This document shows positions 34,020 through 42,719 of a stretch of DNA of 64,000 nt, piece after piece. The DNA lies in NCBI GenBank assembly GCA_016200325.1, contig JACQEZ010000004.1, positions 47,782-111,781 on the forward strand. Reading direction: 5' to 3'. Origin of the DNA: Candidatus Manganitrophaceae bacterium (lineage in GTDB: Bacteria; Nitrospirota; Nitrospiria; SBBL01; Manganitrophaceae). Every line of letters starts with the position of its first letter. The stretch's first letter is position 1. The translations under genes were made by a program, and so were the position numbers. The notes beneath the pieces were generated by a model that did not search any database, was not told the origin of the DNA, and saw only the letters and a program-made list of their open reading frames with translations.

Positions 34020-34988
34020 ATGAGGCAAGTGCTGGTGGTCCTGTTCCTGTTTGTATTCGCCGGCTGCGGAAGCGGCAAAGGGGGGGATGAAATCACAAAA
34101 GAGGGGCCTCAAACACCTTCCCAACCGACATCCCCTTCTACCCCGACACAGCCCCCTTCATCGACTGCGCCCGGTTCATCGGAGCCTCCGACAGACTCGA
34201 CGCCCCCATCTTCATCTCCATCGACACCGCCGTCTTCATCGACACCTCGTCCAGTTGGCGATACTTCTCCACCTCCGCCTAAGACGCCGTCTTCCGGTAA
34301 AGTGGACGGTTATCCCTTTCCTCCTTCATCCCCTTTACAAAACGGCACGATTGAGGTGAAGCAAATCAATCCGAGGATCGATGCTGCGGGCAATTTGCAA
34401 TATTTCGGGGAGTTGATCAATAAGAGCACTGAGCCGGCCTGCGATGTCCAGATATATATCGACTCAAAAGATCCGTCCGGCGGGCCCGACAGTATCGATT
34501 TCGACTTTGTTCAAGGCTCGACCCTTCTCGTGTCCTCCTTTCCAGAATGGACCTGTTTAAATCCAAATGAAGTGGGAGCATTTGATGTAGCCTCTCCACT
34601 TCACTCATCTCCGGCCTCCCTTTCAAGCTCCATTTATTGGAATAAAGATAATATCTCTACTCCAAAGGTGACCTCAGCGGAGGTGGTCGTCGAGGGTCTC
34701 ACCGAATCGACCGGACCTGCCGGAAATCGAGTCCTTGTGGGATCAATCAAAAATAAGAATTCACACTATACCCTCTCCCAGGTCAGGATTGCCTTTGCAG
34801 CGATCGACGCTGGAGAAAAGGTTATCGATACCCAATTAAATTTCATCAATGGATCCGACTGTCAACAAGCAGGCAACAACTGCCTTACCGCCGGGGCATC
34901 TGGATCATTTTCCGTGCCCCTCGCCGTCCTGCCGTCAGAAGCGAAAAGCTATAAATATAAAATTAACTATAACGTTATGGAGCAATAG
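34020..34988 (+). CDS. Lipoprotein with Pro/Ser/Thr-rich linker and FxLYD-like repeats
   Basis: The 322-residue product starts with a lipoprotein signal (MRQVLVVLFLFVFAGC, lipobox FAGC). An ~80-residue low-complexity linker of Pro, Ser and Thr follows, then two related beta-rich segments (NLQYFGELINKSTEPACDVQI and NRVLVGSIKNKNSHYTLSQV) that resemble FxLYD domains. It is probably anchored to a membrane with the domains held away from the surface. ATG 34020 is chosen because it places the signal at the N terminus. Confidence 0.75.
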   Translation: MRQVLVVLFLFVFAGCGSGKGGDEITKEGPQTPSQPTSPSTPTQPPSSTAPGSSEPPTDSTPPSSSPSTPPSSSTPRPVGDTSPPPPKTPSSGKVDGYPFPPSSPLQNGTIEVKQINPRIDAAGNLQYFGELINKSTEPACDVQIYIDSKDPSGGPDSIDFDFVQGSTLLVSSFPEWTCLNPNEVGAFDVASPLHSSPASLSSSIYWNKDNISTPKVTSAEVVVEGLTESTGPAGNRVLVGSIKNKNSHYTLSQVRIAFAAIDAGEKVIDTQLNFINGSDCQQAGNNCLTAGASGSFSVPLAVLPSEAKSYKYKINYNVMEQ

Positions 34989-35009
34989 ATTAAATCTTTC
35001 GGCTGATCG

Positions 35010-36101
35010 TTACCACTGAATCGCGGTTCCAATCAAAAGCTCCAGCGCTCCGGAAGGCGCATGGCCCAACGCACCCTCCATCACCAGCGGAAGTTTACCG
35101 AGAAGAAGGACGGTGGCTCCCAAAGAGGTCGAGGTATAAATGTGGGAGTCCCACCCTCCGGCGGCATGATATCCAACGTGGAGCAGAAGGCTCGGCAGGA
35201 CCCACGATTGAAGGTCGGCCGCGCCGCTCAGATACTTTTCCGCCGGGAACTGTTGATAGAGATATCCCGGCAGGGGAACGTTAAAATTATCCCCCTGAAA
35301 AGAGCCGAGGGTGGTCCGCCAGAACTTGGCCGGCCGGGAGTCCCTCCCCTCCCGCGCAATCAGTCCGAAGGTTGTCTCCTTCCAAAGGGAATGGTACCAC
35401 TCCTGTGCCCCTTCAATGAAAACCCCGCCCCCTTCCGATTCGGAAGAAAAACCTTCAAACTGTTGCTGCGCCAATGAGAAGAAAAGGCGGCTTCCGCCGA
35501 TCGGCTGATCATATTTCGCCCTTTGAACCCGGTCTCGCTCCAACTGCAGATAGGCGGTTAATTTCTGACCGGCGTCTCGACGGCCTTCCGCCTTCAGGGC
35601 GCCGGAGACCCACTCCGCGCCGATCCGATAGTTGATCGCCCCGGTTCGTTTCATCACCCCCGCGCCGGCGCCGAGCCCGAGAAAACGGTCGGTTTTCAAC
35701 AGCCCGCTTGGGTCGAATCGGAAAAAGAAGGGATACTCTGCAATCAGGACCAGATAAGGGTTGATCGCCCTGGGAAACTCGAGGACGAATCGGCTCTCGT
35801 CCGACTCGAGCAAGACATTGAGGAAGGAGAGCGACGGCCGCTCAAGGATAAAATCTTTCTCCCATGACAAAAGAAGGAGCCGCTGGTCGTTTTTGCCATC
35901 CCGCGTATCGATTAACTCCCCGCCAAGCTGGCCGATGAGAGGATTCTCAATTCCCTCCCTCTCGGCCCGATTGGTTAAAAGATCCCCCTGTTCCCTTCCA
36001 AAGTAGGGAATCGGCGCCGCCGCCTCTGCGTGGCTCGACAAGAATAAAAAAAGGAGAAGGAGATAAAAAGCGTCTACCCGGCCGTATCGGATCATTCTCA
36101 T
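35010..36101 (-). CDS. Probable outer-membrane beta-barrel protein
   Basis: The protein has a signal peptide (FYLLLLFLFLSSHAEA) and alternating hydrophobic strands through the rest, ending in an aromatic residue (IGTAIQW), the typical last strand of barrels. About 20 cysteine-free amphipathic segments are recognisable. It is convergent with the lipoprotein gene. ATG 36152 is an in-frame alternative with a longer n-region. Function is not recognised. Confidence 0.65.
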   Translation of the reverse strand: MRMIRYGRVDAFYLLLLFLFLSSHAEAAAPIPYFGREQGDLLTNRAEREGIENPLIGQLGGELIDTRDGKNDQRLLLLSWEKDFILERPSLSFLNVLLESDESRFVLEFPRAINPYLVLIAEYPFFFRFDPSGLLKTDRFLGLGAGAGVMKRTGAINYRIGAEWVSGALKAEGRRDAGQKLTAYLQLERDRVQRAKYDQPIGGSRLFFSLAQQQFEGFSSESEGGGVFIEGAQEWYHSLWKETTFGLIAREGRDSRPAKFWRTTLGSFQGDNFNVPLPGYLYQQFPAEKYLSGAADLQSWVLPSLLLHVGYHAAGGWDSHIYTSTSLGATVLLLGKLPLVMEGALGHAPSGALELLIGTAIQW

Positions 36102-36292
36102 CAAAAAAGTGAGCACTCCCGCAGCGACAGGTGGATGTTCCCGGAGCTTCATTCCGCTTTCGTGAAATGACGACAGAGGAAACGGTCTACGGCAACAGAA
36201 ATAGATCCTCTGTTATCATGAATTTCAACGGTTCTGTCAAGCAACCTTCAAAGATTTTTTGATATCAAAAATACCGATGCCGATCTTTTTTG

Positions 36293-36336
36293 TTGACAGG
36301 CTTTTCTCATCCGGCTATATTTAGTCATATGACTAA
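36293..36336 (+). promoter_or_regulatory. lexA promoter with a perfect palindromic operator on the start codon
   Basis: TTGACA (36293-36298) and TATATT (36316-36321) are 17 bp apart, and ATG 36329 follows the -10 by 7 nt. A perfect 16-bp palindrome TTAGTCATATGACTAA (36321-36336) is centred on the ATG and covers the expected transcription start. It is the obvious candidate for the LexA (SOS) box of this organism. Confidence 0.75.
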
Positions 36337-36931
36337 TACTGCTTTAACGGAAGGGCAACAAGCGGTTCTCGACTTCTTGCACCGGTATATCGCCGAGCAT
36401 GGATATCCCCCCTCCGAGCGAGAAATCGCAAAAGCGCTCGGCACCCGATGGGTCCGGGGAATTCAGCGGCATCTGGCCGCCTTGGAAACCAAGGGGCTGC
36501 TTCGCCGCGGGAAGGGGGCGCGGGCGATTGAGTTGGTTGAAAGGAGCAAAAGCCAGGAAATCCCGATCTTAGGACAGATCGCCGCCGGAAAACCGATCCT
36601 GGCCGAAGAACATCTGATCGGCACCTTTTCCGTCGATCGGATTCATCGACGGTGGGGAGATGCATTTCTGTTGAAGGTCAAGGGAGACAGCATGAAAAAT
36701 GCCGGCATCCTGGAAGGGGATTATGTCCTGGTCAAACCGCAATCGGATGTCGACTCCGGCGAGATCGTCGTCGCCCTCCTCCGAGACGAGGCGACGGTCA
36801 AACGGCTCGTCAAGCGCCAAAAAAAGATTCTCCTTCAATCGGAAAACCCCACCTTCCCTCCCATTCAAATAGAACCTGGAGAGGAGATCAACGTCTTGGG
36901 GAAGGTCGTCGGGGTTTTCCGGCTCTATTAG
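36329..36931 (+). CDS. lexA: LexA repressor
   Basis: The 200-residue protein has the LexA winged helix (LTEGQQAVLDFLHRYIAEHG, PPSEREIAKALG), the cleavage site A86-G87 in GQIAAGKP, the catalytic serine S121 (GDSM) and lysine K158 (ATVKRL). It represses SOS genes until RecA filaments trigger self-cleavage. Frame extension to 36290 would run through the promoter and is rejected. The mRNA is probably leaderless. Confidence 0.95.
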   Translation: MTNTALTEGQQAVLDFLHRYIAEHGYPPSEREIAKALGTRWVRGIQRHLAALETKGLLRRGKGARAIELVERSKSQEIPILGQIAAGKPILAEEHLIGTFSVDRIHRRWGDAFLLKVKGDSMKNAGILEGDYVLVKPQSDVDSGEIVVALLRDEATVKRLVKRQKKILLQSENPTFPPIQIEPGEEINVLGKVVGVFRLY

Positions 36932-37031
36932 TCGATCCTCTCGTCGTTCCCCTCGATCTCCACCTTCCGCCGGACGGAGTTGCCCGAATCGCTTTCGCCC
37001 ATCCCGAATCTATTCTCCATGGAGGGAGGCA

Positions 37032-39767
37032 ATGAAGATTGCAGATTTACAAAAGACGTTCGGAATCGATCCCCCCCTCATCGATCTCTGGATCAAAGAA
37101 TATGGAGCGTCGCTCCTCCCGGTACAGGCGCGCGCCGTCACCGAAGGCCGCCTCTTCGAGGGAGGGAATCTTCTCGTCTTTGCGCCGACGACCTCCGGCA
37201 AAACCTTCGTCGGCGAGCTTCTCGCCACCACGGCGGCCCGAAAGGGAAAGCGGGTTCTCTATCTCGTTCCAACCAAAGCGCTGGCGGAAGAAAAAGCGGC
37301 GCACTTTACCCGCCTCTATCAGCCGGCGGGAATCACGACGGTTCTCTCCAGCCGCGATCATCGGGAGTGGGACGATGCGATCCGATCGATGTCGTTTCAC
37401 ATAGCGGTCCTCGTCTATGAAAAGCTCTCCGCGCTCCTGGTCGGATGGCCGCAGCTTTTGGAGGAGATCGGCGTTGTCGTCCTCGACGAGCTGCAGATGC
37501 TCTCCGATGAAGAGCGGGGCGGGATGATCGAGATCCTGCTGACGAAAATCAAAACCGCCCCTTCCCGGCCCCGGCTTTTGGGCCTCTCGGCGGTGTTGGC
37601 CGAAGGAGAAGCCTTGGCGAAATGGCTGAACGCCGATCTCTTGGTGGAAACGCGCCGGCCGGTCCCCCTTCGCAAAGGGATCTTCTGCAACGGCACCTTC
37701 TTCTACCGGGAACATAATACCGGTCAAATCGGAGAGGAACGCTGGATCGACCTGCCCCCTCTGAAGAAGGAGAGCGATCTTTTGATTGCGCTCGCCCGGT
37801 ATCTCGGAGAGAGCCGCGGCGAGCCGACCCTTCTCTTCTTAAAAGACAAATCGTCGGTGGAGTTCGCCGCCGGAGCGATCGCCGACCGGGTCTCTCTGCC
37901 GCCGGCGGAGGAAGCGATTGAAGCACTGGCGTCCATGGAGGAGACCGCCTCCCGCGCGTTTCTTCTCAATCTCCTCAAAAAAGGGGTCGCCCTTCATCAT
38001 GCCGACCTTCCCTGGGAGCTGCGCGACCTCGTCGAGCGCGCCTTCCGCTCGGGTGCGATTCGGATCCTCTGCGCGACAAGCACGCTCGCCATGGGGATCA
38101 ACTGCCCGGCCAAAAACGTCCTGATTGAATCCCGCCAGTGGCACTACTACCGGCGGTATGGAAAGATGGCGACACGCGATCTCCCCCGCGCACTGTATGA
38201 AAACATGGCCGGCCGCGGCGGCCGATGGGGCTACATCGACGACTTCGGCCGGGCGATCCTCGTGACCCATTCCCCCTTTCAGCGGCGGGTCTGGACCGAC
38301 GCCTATATCGACAGCCCTTTGGAAAAGATCACCGGCGCGCTTGTTTCGGAAGACCTCACGGAATATCTCCTCAACCTCATTGCCTCCGGGAAAGGTGCAT
38401 CGATTGATGACCTCCTCTCTTTTCTCCAAGAAACTTTCAGCGCGGGAAGCTGGAAGCAGCGGAACCATGACGCCCAGAGAGCGAAGATCGAGGCGATTTT
38501 AAGTCAGGCGGTCGAACAGGGGGTGGTGGTTCGCGATGAGAAAGGGCGATACAGGACCACCGAGATCGGAACGATCACGGCGCTGAAAGGGATTCGACTT
38601 CAGACCGCCCTCTCTTTGATTGCCTGGATGCGGAAAAGCGATCCCCAACGTCTCTCCGAAATCGAGTGCCTCTATGCCCTCGCCCGGACCAAAGATGCCA
38701 AAGCGATCGCGATTCCCCTCTCACGCGAGGAAATTCGGAGGAAAAACTATCGGGCCCTCCTCCAAAAAGAAATTTTCTCCCAGCAAGAAGAGCAAAAACC
38801 GATCTTCAAGACCCTTGCAGAGCCGATGAAAACGTCGGCTTATGAAGAGGCGGCCGCCATCAAAAAAACCCTCCTCCTCTCGGAGTGGGTCACAGCCAAG
38901 GCGACATCCGAGATGGAGCTCTTTTATCACCTTCATGCCGGCGCGATCAAACGGGTGGGTGAGGAGTTCTCCTGGCTGGTGGAGGCCGCCGCGGCGATCG
39001 CCAAGGCGGTCGGCTGGCCGGAAGAGGGGGCCGCCCAGCTGCAAGGGCTCTCCAACCGGCTCATCAACGGCCTTCCCGTCACCGGACGGTCGCTCTTCAA
39101 ACTTCCGCTCCGTGCGGGAAGAAGCGCCCTCTTAAAGCTTCTTCGCGCCGGGTATGACACGCCCGAGGCGCTCTTCGAGCTCTCCTTGGAAGAGATGAAG
39201 CGGATTCTCCCCTCCCCGCTGAGTGAGCGGCTCCATCCCCTTCTTCATTCAAAGACAGACGCTGAATGGAGCCCCTGCCCTCCCGACCGAGAATCGGCAA
39301 GGGAGGAAGACGCCGATTATCTGCTTCCCGGAACAACCCCGAACGCGGCGCGGAGCGAATTTGCCGGACCGGCTCTTTCGCACGCGTCGGGCGGAGCGGA
39401 TCAGAAGAACCCCTCCGCCTCCTTTCGTCTGCTGATCCACCTCCGGCGGGATGAAGTTTTTTACAAAGGCATTCCGGTTCACTTTCCCCCGCTGACACTC
39501 CGGCTGCTGGTCGCGCTGGCGGAGAAACCGGGGGAGATCGCCACCAAACAAACGCTCTATGAGCACCTTTGGGGTGAGATCCGGAACCCCGACGACTTCC
39601 CATACGAAGCCCAGCTGCGCGATCACAAGCGGCGGGTATTGCAATGCATCCGGAAGGCGGTCGGCGACCGCATTACCGATGAGGAGATCCAGGGCCTGAT
39701 ACGGACCAAAGCCCGTCGGGGTTATCTGCTGGCGCTCCCGCCCGAAGCGGTCCGAATTATCCGATAA
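37032..39767 (+). CDS. Ski2-like superfamily 2 helicase fused to an OmpR-type winged helix
   Basis: The 911-residue protein opens with a DExH helicase core: Walker A APTTSGKT (51-58), VVVLDELQML (DELQ at 152-155), GLSAVL (motif III), and motif VI NMAGRGGRWGY near 391-401, as in Hel308/Ski2-type enzymes. A helical region with winged-helix and helix-hairpin-helix-like stretches follows. The last ~110 residues read like an OmpR/PhoB DNA-binding domain (GIPVHFPPLTLRLLVALAEK, LYEHLWG, TKARRGYLLAL). This combination is unusual. It follows lexA by 100 bp (SD GGAGGGAGG). A role in DNA repair, replication restart or defence is possible. Confidence 0.85.
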   Translation: MKIADLQKTFGIDPPLIDLWIKEYGASLLPVQARAVTEGRLFEGGNLLVFAPTTSGKTFVGELLATTAARKGKRVLYLVPTKALAEEKAAHFTRLYQPAGITTVLSSRDHREWDDAIRSMSFHIAVLVYEKLSALLVGWPQLLEEIGVVVLDELQMLSDEERGGMIEILLTKIKTAPSRPRLLGLSAVLAEGEALAKWLNADLLVETRRPVPLRKGIFCNGTFFYREHNTGQIGEERWIDLPPLKKESDLLIALARYLGESRGEPTLLFLKDKSSVEFAAGAIADRVSLPPAEEAIEALASMEETASRAFLLNLLKKGVALHHADLPWELRDLVERAFRSGAIRILCATSTLAMGINCPAKNVLIESRQWHYYRRYGKMATRDLPRALYENMAGRGGRWGYIDDFGRAILVTHSPFQRRVWTDAYIDSPLEKITGALVSEDLTEYLLNLIASGKGASIDDLLSFLQETFSAGSWKQRNHDAQRAKIEAILSQAVEQGVVVRDEKGRYRTTEIGTITALKGIRLQTALSLIAWMRKSDPQRLSEIECLYALARTKDAKAIAIPLSREEIRRKNYRALLQKEIFSQQEEQKPIFKTLAEPMKTSAYEEAAAIKKTLLLSEWVTAKATSEMELFYHLHAGAIKRVGEEFSWLVEAAAAIAKAVGWPEEGAAQLQGLSNRLINGLPVTGRSLFKLPLRAGRSALLKLLRAGYDTPEALFELSLEEMKRILPSPLSERLHPLLHSKTDAEWSPCPPDRESAREEDADYLLPGTTPNAARSEFAGPALSHASGGADQKNPSASFRLLIHLRRDEVFYKGIPVHFPPLTLRLLVALAEKPGEIATKQTLYEHLWGEIRNPDDFPYEAQLRDHKRRVLQCIRKAVGDRITDEEIQGLIRTKARRGYLLALPPEAVRIIR

Positions 39768-39894
39768 AAGCGGCCGCATAAAAACGATCGATTCTCACTG
39801 CGCGACCACGCAAAAACCACATCAAACCCACCGATCGACCACGACTTCCTTCCCCCCGCTTGTTATGCTCAAACAACATGCGGGAGATGACGTG

Positions 39895-40377
39895 ATGGAT
39901 CGGATGGAACTACTCAAACGGCTTCGGGAGAAAATCCTCGGCAGACTCGAACGGCCCGATCCCCCCTCGTCGATTGCCGAGATCTTCTCTCTTGTTCGAG
40001 ACCTAAACTACCTTCATCTCCGTCTGCTCCGGGTGGTGGGAGCGAGGCGGGATCTTCCCCCTTCCAGCATCGCGGCGCTGCTGGGGGTGGAAGGGATCGA
40101 TTCCGAGGCGCTCCTGGCCCAGGCGAGCGGATGGACCGGCCGGTCGGATGGCCTCCTCTTGGAAGCGGCCGACCTTCTCCCGTTGATCTGTCTCCACCAG
40201 CTTCCTCCACCGGTCGATCTCGCTCCTCCCGAATCCCCCGCCGGTCGGGAGACACAAAAGGACCGGGTGATCTCCTTGCTTTTGAAGGAAATCCGCTTTT
40301 TAAAGGAGAAAAACCATGCTCAAGGAAGATCCGATCGAACCGCTGATGATGGTGGAGCTCTACCGCCTCGGCTGTAA
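39895..40377 (+). CDS. Unknown protein in the helicase cluster
   Basis: The 160-residue protein is helical and Leu/Arg-rich at the start (MDRMELLKRLREKILGRLE), with a Pro-rich stretch and a charged C-terminal helix (VISLLLKEIRFLKEKNH). Its last 62 bp overlap the next gene in another frame. ATG 39895 has GGGAG upstream. There is no signal or metal-binding motif. I do not recognise the family. Confidence 0.65.
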   Translation: MDRMELLKRLREKILGRLERPDPPSSIAEIFSLVRDLNYLHLRLLRVVGARRDLPPSSIAALLGVEGIDSEALLAQASGWTGRSDGLLLEAADLLPLICLHQLPPPVDLAPPESPAGRETQKDRVISLLLKEIRFLKEKNHAQGRSDRTADDGGALPPRL

Positions 40378-40729
40378 TGTTTCATGGATCGCAAAGCTCA
40401 TCGGCTGCAAGCGCGATCGCGTCTACCGCCAGCTTCGATCCCTTCTCGACCTTCCCCCGAACGCACGGTACGGGCGTCCTTCCGTCCAAGCCCTTCCATT
40501 ATCGGAGCGGGAAGAAATCGCTGAAATGGATGCAGCCGGGATCTCCCCGATTGACATCGCCGAGATCCTCGTGATCGACCTCCCCACCGTCCTCGGCGTC
40601 CTCGAAGAAAAAATGAAACCGAGACGGATCTGCCTCCGCTGCGGTCTCCTCTCTTCCCGCTGGATCTGCGGCCGATGCCGCCGGCAGCAGGCCCGTGCCG
40701 GCGTTGGATTTGACGAGGCATACTCCTAA
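40316..40729 (+). CDS. Helix-turn-helix protein with C-terminal zinc ribbon
   Basis: The 137-residue protein appears to have two HTH-like segments (LGCNVSWIAKLIGCKRDRVY and AGISPIDIAEILVIDLPTVL) and ends with a ribbon CLRCGLLSSRWICGRC. The combination suggests a nucleic-acid-binding adaptor. It starts inside the previous gene at ATG 40316 with AAAGGAG upstream, so the two are translationally linked. Function is unknown. Confidence 0.75.
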   Translation: MLKEDPIEPLMMVELYRLGCNVSWIAKLIGCKRDRVYRQLRSLLDLPPNARYGRPSVQALPLSEREEIAEMDAAGISPIDIAEILVIDLPTVLGVLEEKMKPRRICLRCGLLSSRWICGRCRRQQARAGVGFDEAYS

Positions 40730-40853
40730 CCTCGCCCTCCCCCGAACTGTCCCACCAACAGGGCACTTTAAAAAACCGATTCTCCGCTAATCTTCTCCTC
40801 GGACAGCGATCGGCGCAAAGGGCGCGATCGACTCCCACACACAGGAGGAATTT

Positions 40854-40976
40854 ATGACGATCTTGGAGATCAGCTATTTCTTTTTGGGCTTTTCACCCCT
40901 CATGCTTGGATTGATGATATTACACTTCGCGCCGCCGATTCATCCGCCGGTTCGAGAAGATCAAAAGATCCGATGA
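40854..40976 (+). CDS. 40-residue single-span membrane peptide
   Basis: A short frame starts at ATG 40854 after a near-ideal AGGAGG site and ends at TGA 40976. The product (MTILEISYFFLGFSPLMLGL...) is one hydrophobic helix of about 25 residues with a proline-rich polar tail. It follows the zinc-ribbon gene by 124 bp. The ribosome site supports translation; function is unknown. Confidence 0.55.
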   Translation: MTILEISYFFLGFSPLMLGLMILHFAPPIHPPVREDQKIR

Positions 40977-41020
40977 GGAAAAAAGAAAGGCGGGACGAGG
41001 GTGCTCTCCTCGTCCCGCCT
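40976..41020 (-). terminator. Terminator of the 41050-42569 gene pair
   Basis: A perfect 13-bp stem AGGCGGGACGAGG with its complement and a 7-nt loop (40988-41020) is followed by a T-rich tract on the minus strand (to about 40976). It lies between convergent genes. Confidence 0.8.
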
Positions 41021-41049
41021 GAAAAGAATCGGCGAAATGGATAGAGGTG

Positions 41050-41685
41050 TTATGGAACCGGTCCGGTCACGGTCACCGTCCCCGTGGTCGGCGCAGGCTG
41101 TCCGCCGCCACCGCCACCGCCTCCCCCACCCGCTATCGCCGCAACCGCACCGACTGCAACCACCCCGGCGAGCGTCCAGACCCAGGGACGTTTATACCAG
41201 GGCTGTTCCTCCGCCTTAAACCGCTCCCAGAGCGAAGGGGTCTCCACCGCCACAAACGAAGGGAAGAGGTCAGGCGGCCTCAACGTCCGGACCCGATTTC
41301 CGGCCCGGTCCTCTGCCTCGATGTAATACTCCACACCGGGAGATCTCACATAGTCGCCCGGAATCCTCCCCCGGAATTGGTCCCGGTCTCCGCGCGCCAT
41401 CTCCGTTCCGATAAAGTTCTCCTCTCCTTTCGACCTGAAGAAGAGTCGAACTGCGGCCACCCCCGACTCCTGATCGGTCACCGCCGCCGCAATTTCCACC
41501 TCTTGGCCCGCGCGGAAAGTCCCGAGCGGCCGGGCGTGCAAAATCTTCGGTGCGATCAGGTCGGGCACCTGTTCCTGCGCCGCCGCAATAAGCGGCTGAA
41601 GCACGAACGCATAGAGTGCCAATCCCACCCAAAAGAGAGGCGAGAGCAGGCGACGCGGACCTATTCCCAGATCAGCTTTTTCCAT
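41050..41685 (-). CDS. Exported protein with Ig-like domain and polyglycine C-terminal anchor
   Basis: The 211-residue protein has a signal peptide (FWVGLALYAFVLQPLIAAA) and a beta-sandwich-like region (EIAAAVTDQESGVAAVRLFF, GVEYYIEAEDRAGN). Near the C terminus is a membrane segment (WVWTLAGVVAVGAVAAIA) followed by ten glycines and a Pro/Thr tail. The central region resembles the upstream gene product, so the two look like paralogues. Their genes overlap by 25 bp. Confidence 0.75.
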   Translation of the reverse strand: MEKADLGIGPRRLLSPLFWVGLALYAFVLQPLIAAAQEQVPDLIAPKILHARPLGTFRAGQEVEIAAAVTDQESGVAAVRLFFRSKGEENFIGTEMARGDRDQFRGRIPGDYVRSPGVEYYIEAEDRAGNRVRTLRPPDLFPSFVAVETPSLWERFKAEEQPWYKRPWVWTLAGVVAVGAVAAIAGGGGGGGGGGQPAPTTGTVTVTGPVP

Positions 41686-42569
41686 TCCCCTTCCTTATCC
41701 AGAACCCACGGGAGCTGAATCCTCGCTTGCGACCATCCCGCACCCGGGACCACACTGTTCCCTTCCTGATCGACCAGTTCCTTTATGGTAAAGAGGGCCC
41801 AAACGCCTTCTTCATCTTTGTCCCCCTCCCAAGACATCTCGATAGCGATCGCACGATAGTGATCGAACAGCTGCCGAAGGAAAGTCTTCCGTTCCGTGGA
41901 GAGAGAAGAGAGCGCTTCAATCCTTGCGAGATCCCGGGCCTGCCAGGCCCGCCGGAGTTCTTCGAAACGCTGCCGGACCTCTAACGCCGAAATAGCCGGA
42001 GCGGCAATCTTTAGAAGCAGGGGCCGGGCCGGATCTCCTTTGAAACTTCGCTGTCCGGCGCGGCTCTCGGCAACGAGATAATATTCCACCCCCTCCGAGC
42101 CGACCTCCATCCGAGGAATGGAGACCCGGTAGAGCCCCTCTCTGTCATTTCCCCCTTTTCTCTCGAAGGGGATCGACCGGTACCCCTGAGTGCCCTTCTT
42201 CCGGTAGAAGAGGAGAACGGCATCAACTCCCGATCGATCGGCGACCGATGCGGTGAGCTGAACCTCATGGAGCCGCATCATCGGAAGCGGAGGGATGTAG
42301 TGGAGGCGCGGTGCGGACACCGCATCCCCTGGGAAGGGATGCGCCAGAGAGAGAAAAAGGAATAAGAGAAAAAAAAGAATGAGAGAGGCCGGCTTGCTCC
42401 AAAAGAGAGCGCTTCCCCTAAAGGCGATCGATCCGCCGGCGCAGAAAGCAGGTTGGCAGAGAGGGAAGCGGGAACGCCTTTCCTCCCGATCTCGGTCCCC
42501 TGAGTCTCGGATAGGAGAAAGCCCCTTCCTGTGAATGGTTTTTTTTGAAGATAGACGGTTTGACTTCAT
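41661..42569 (-). CDS. Exported Ig-like domain protein, paralogue of its neighbour
   Basis: The 302-residue product has a membrane or signal segment at about 60-85 (LILFFLLFLFLSLAHPF), then a beta domain with VADRSGVDAVLLFYRKKGT and GVEYYLVAESRAG, matching 41050-41685. A C-terminal alpha/beta region (LRRAWQARDLARIEALSSL, then VWALFTIKELV) resembles SnoaL/NTF2-type folds. The basic stretch before the hydrophobic segment is unusually long, but no later start codon is available. Confidence 0.7.
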   Translation of the reverse strand: MKSNRLSSKKTIHRKGLSPIRDSGDRDREERRSRFPLCQPAFCAGGSIAFRGSALFWSKPASLILFFLLFLFLSLAHPFPGDAVSAPRLHYIPPLPMMRLHEVQLTASVADRSGVDAVLLFYRKKGTQGYRSIPFERKGGNDREGLYRVSIPRMEVGSEGVEYYLVAESRAGQRSFKGDPARPLLLKIAAPAISALEVRQRFEELRRAWQARDLARIEALSSLSTERKTFLRQLFDHYRAIAIEMSWEGDKDEEGVWALFTIKELVDQEGNSVVPGAGWSQARIQLPWVLDKEGEWKKLIWE

Positions 42570-42719
42570 TCCATTGCTTACAGCCGGCTTCGGTTTGGCA
42601 GGATCGATCTCTTCTAAAGAGAAGTATGGACAAAATAACCTCTCTAAAGCGCCGCTGTCAATAAAAAACGGAGCGCCGGCGAGGTCAATCGGAGTGAAGG
42701 CGTGCCCATCAAGCCGGCC

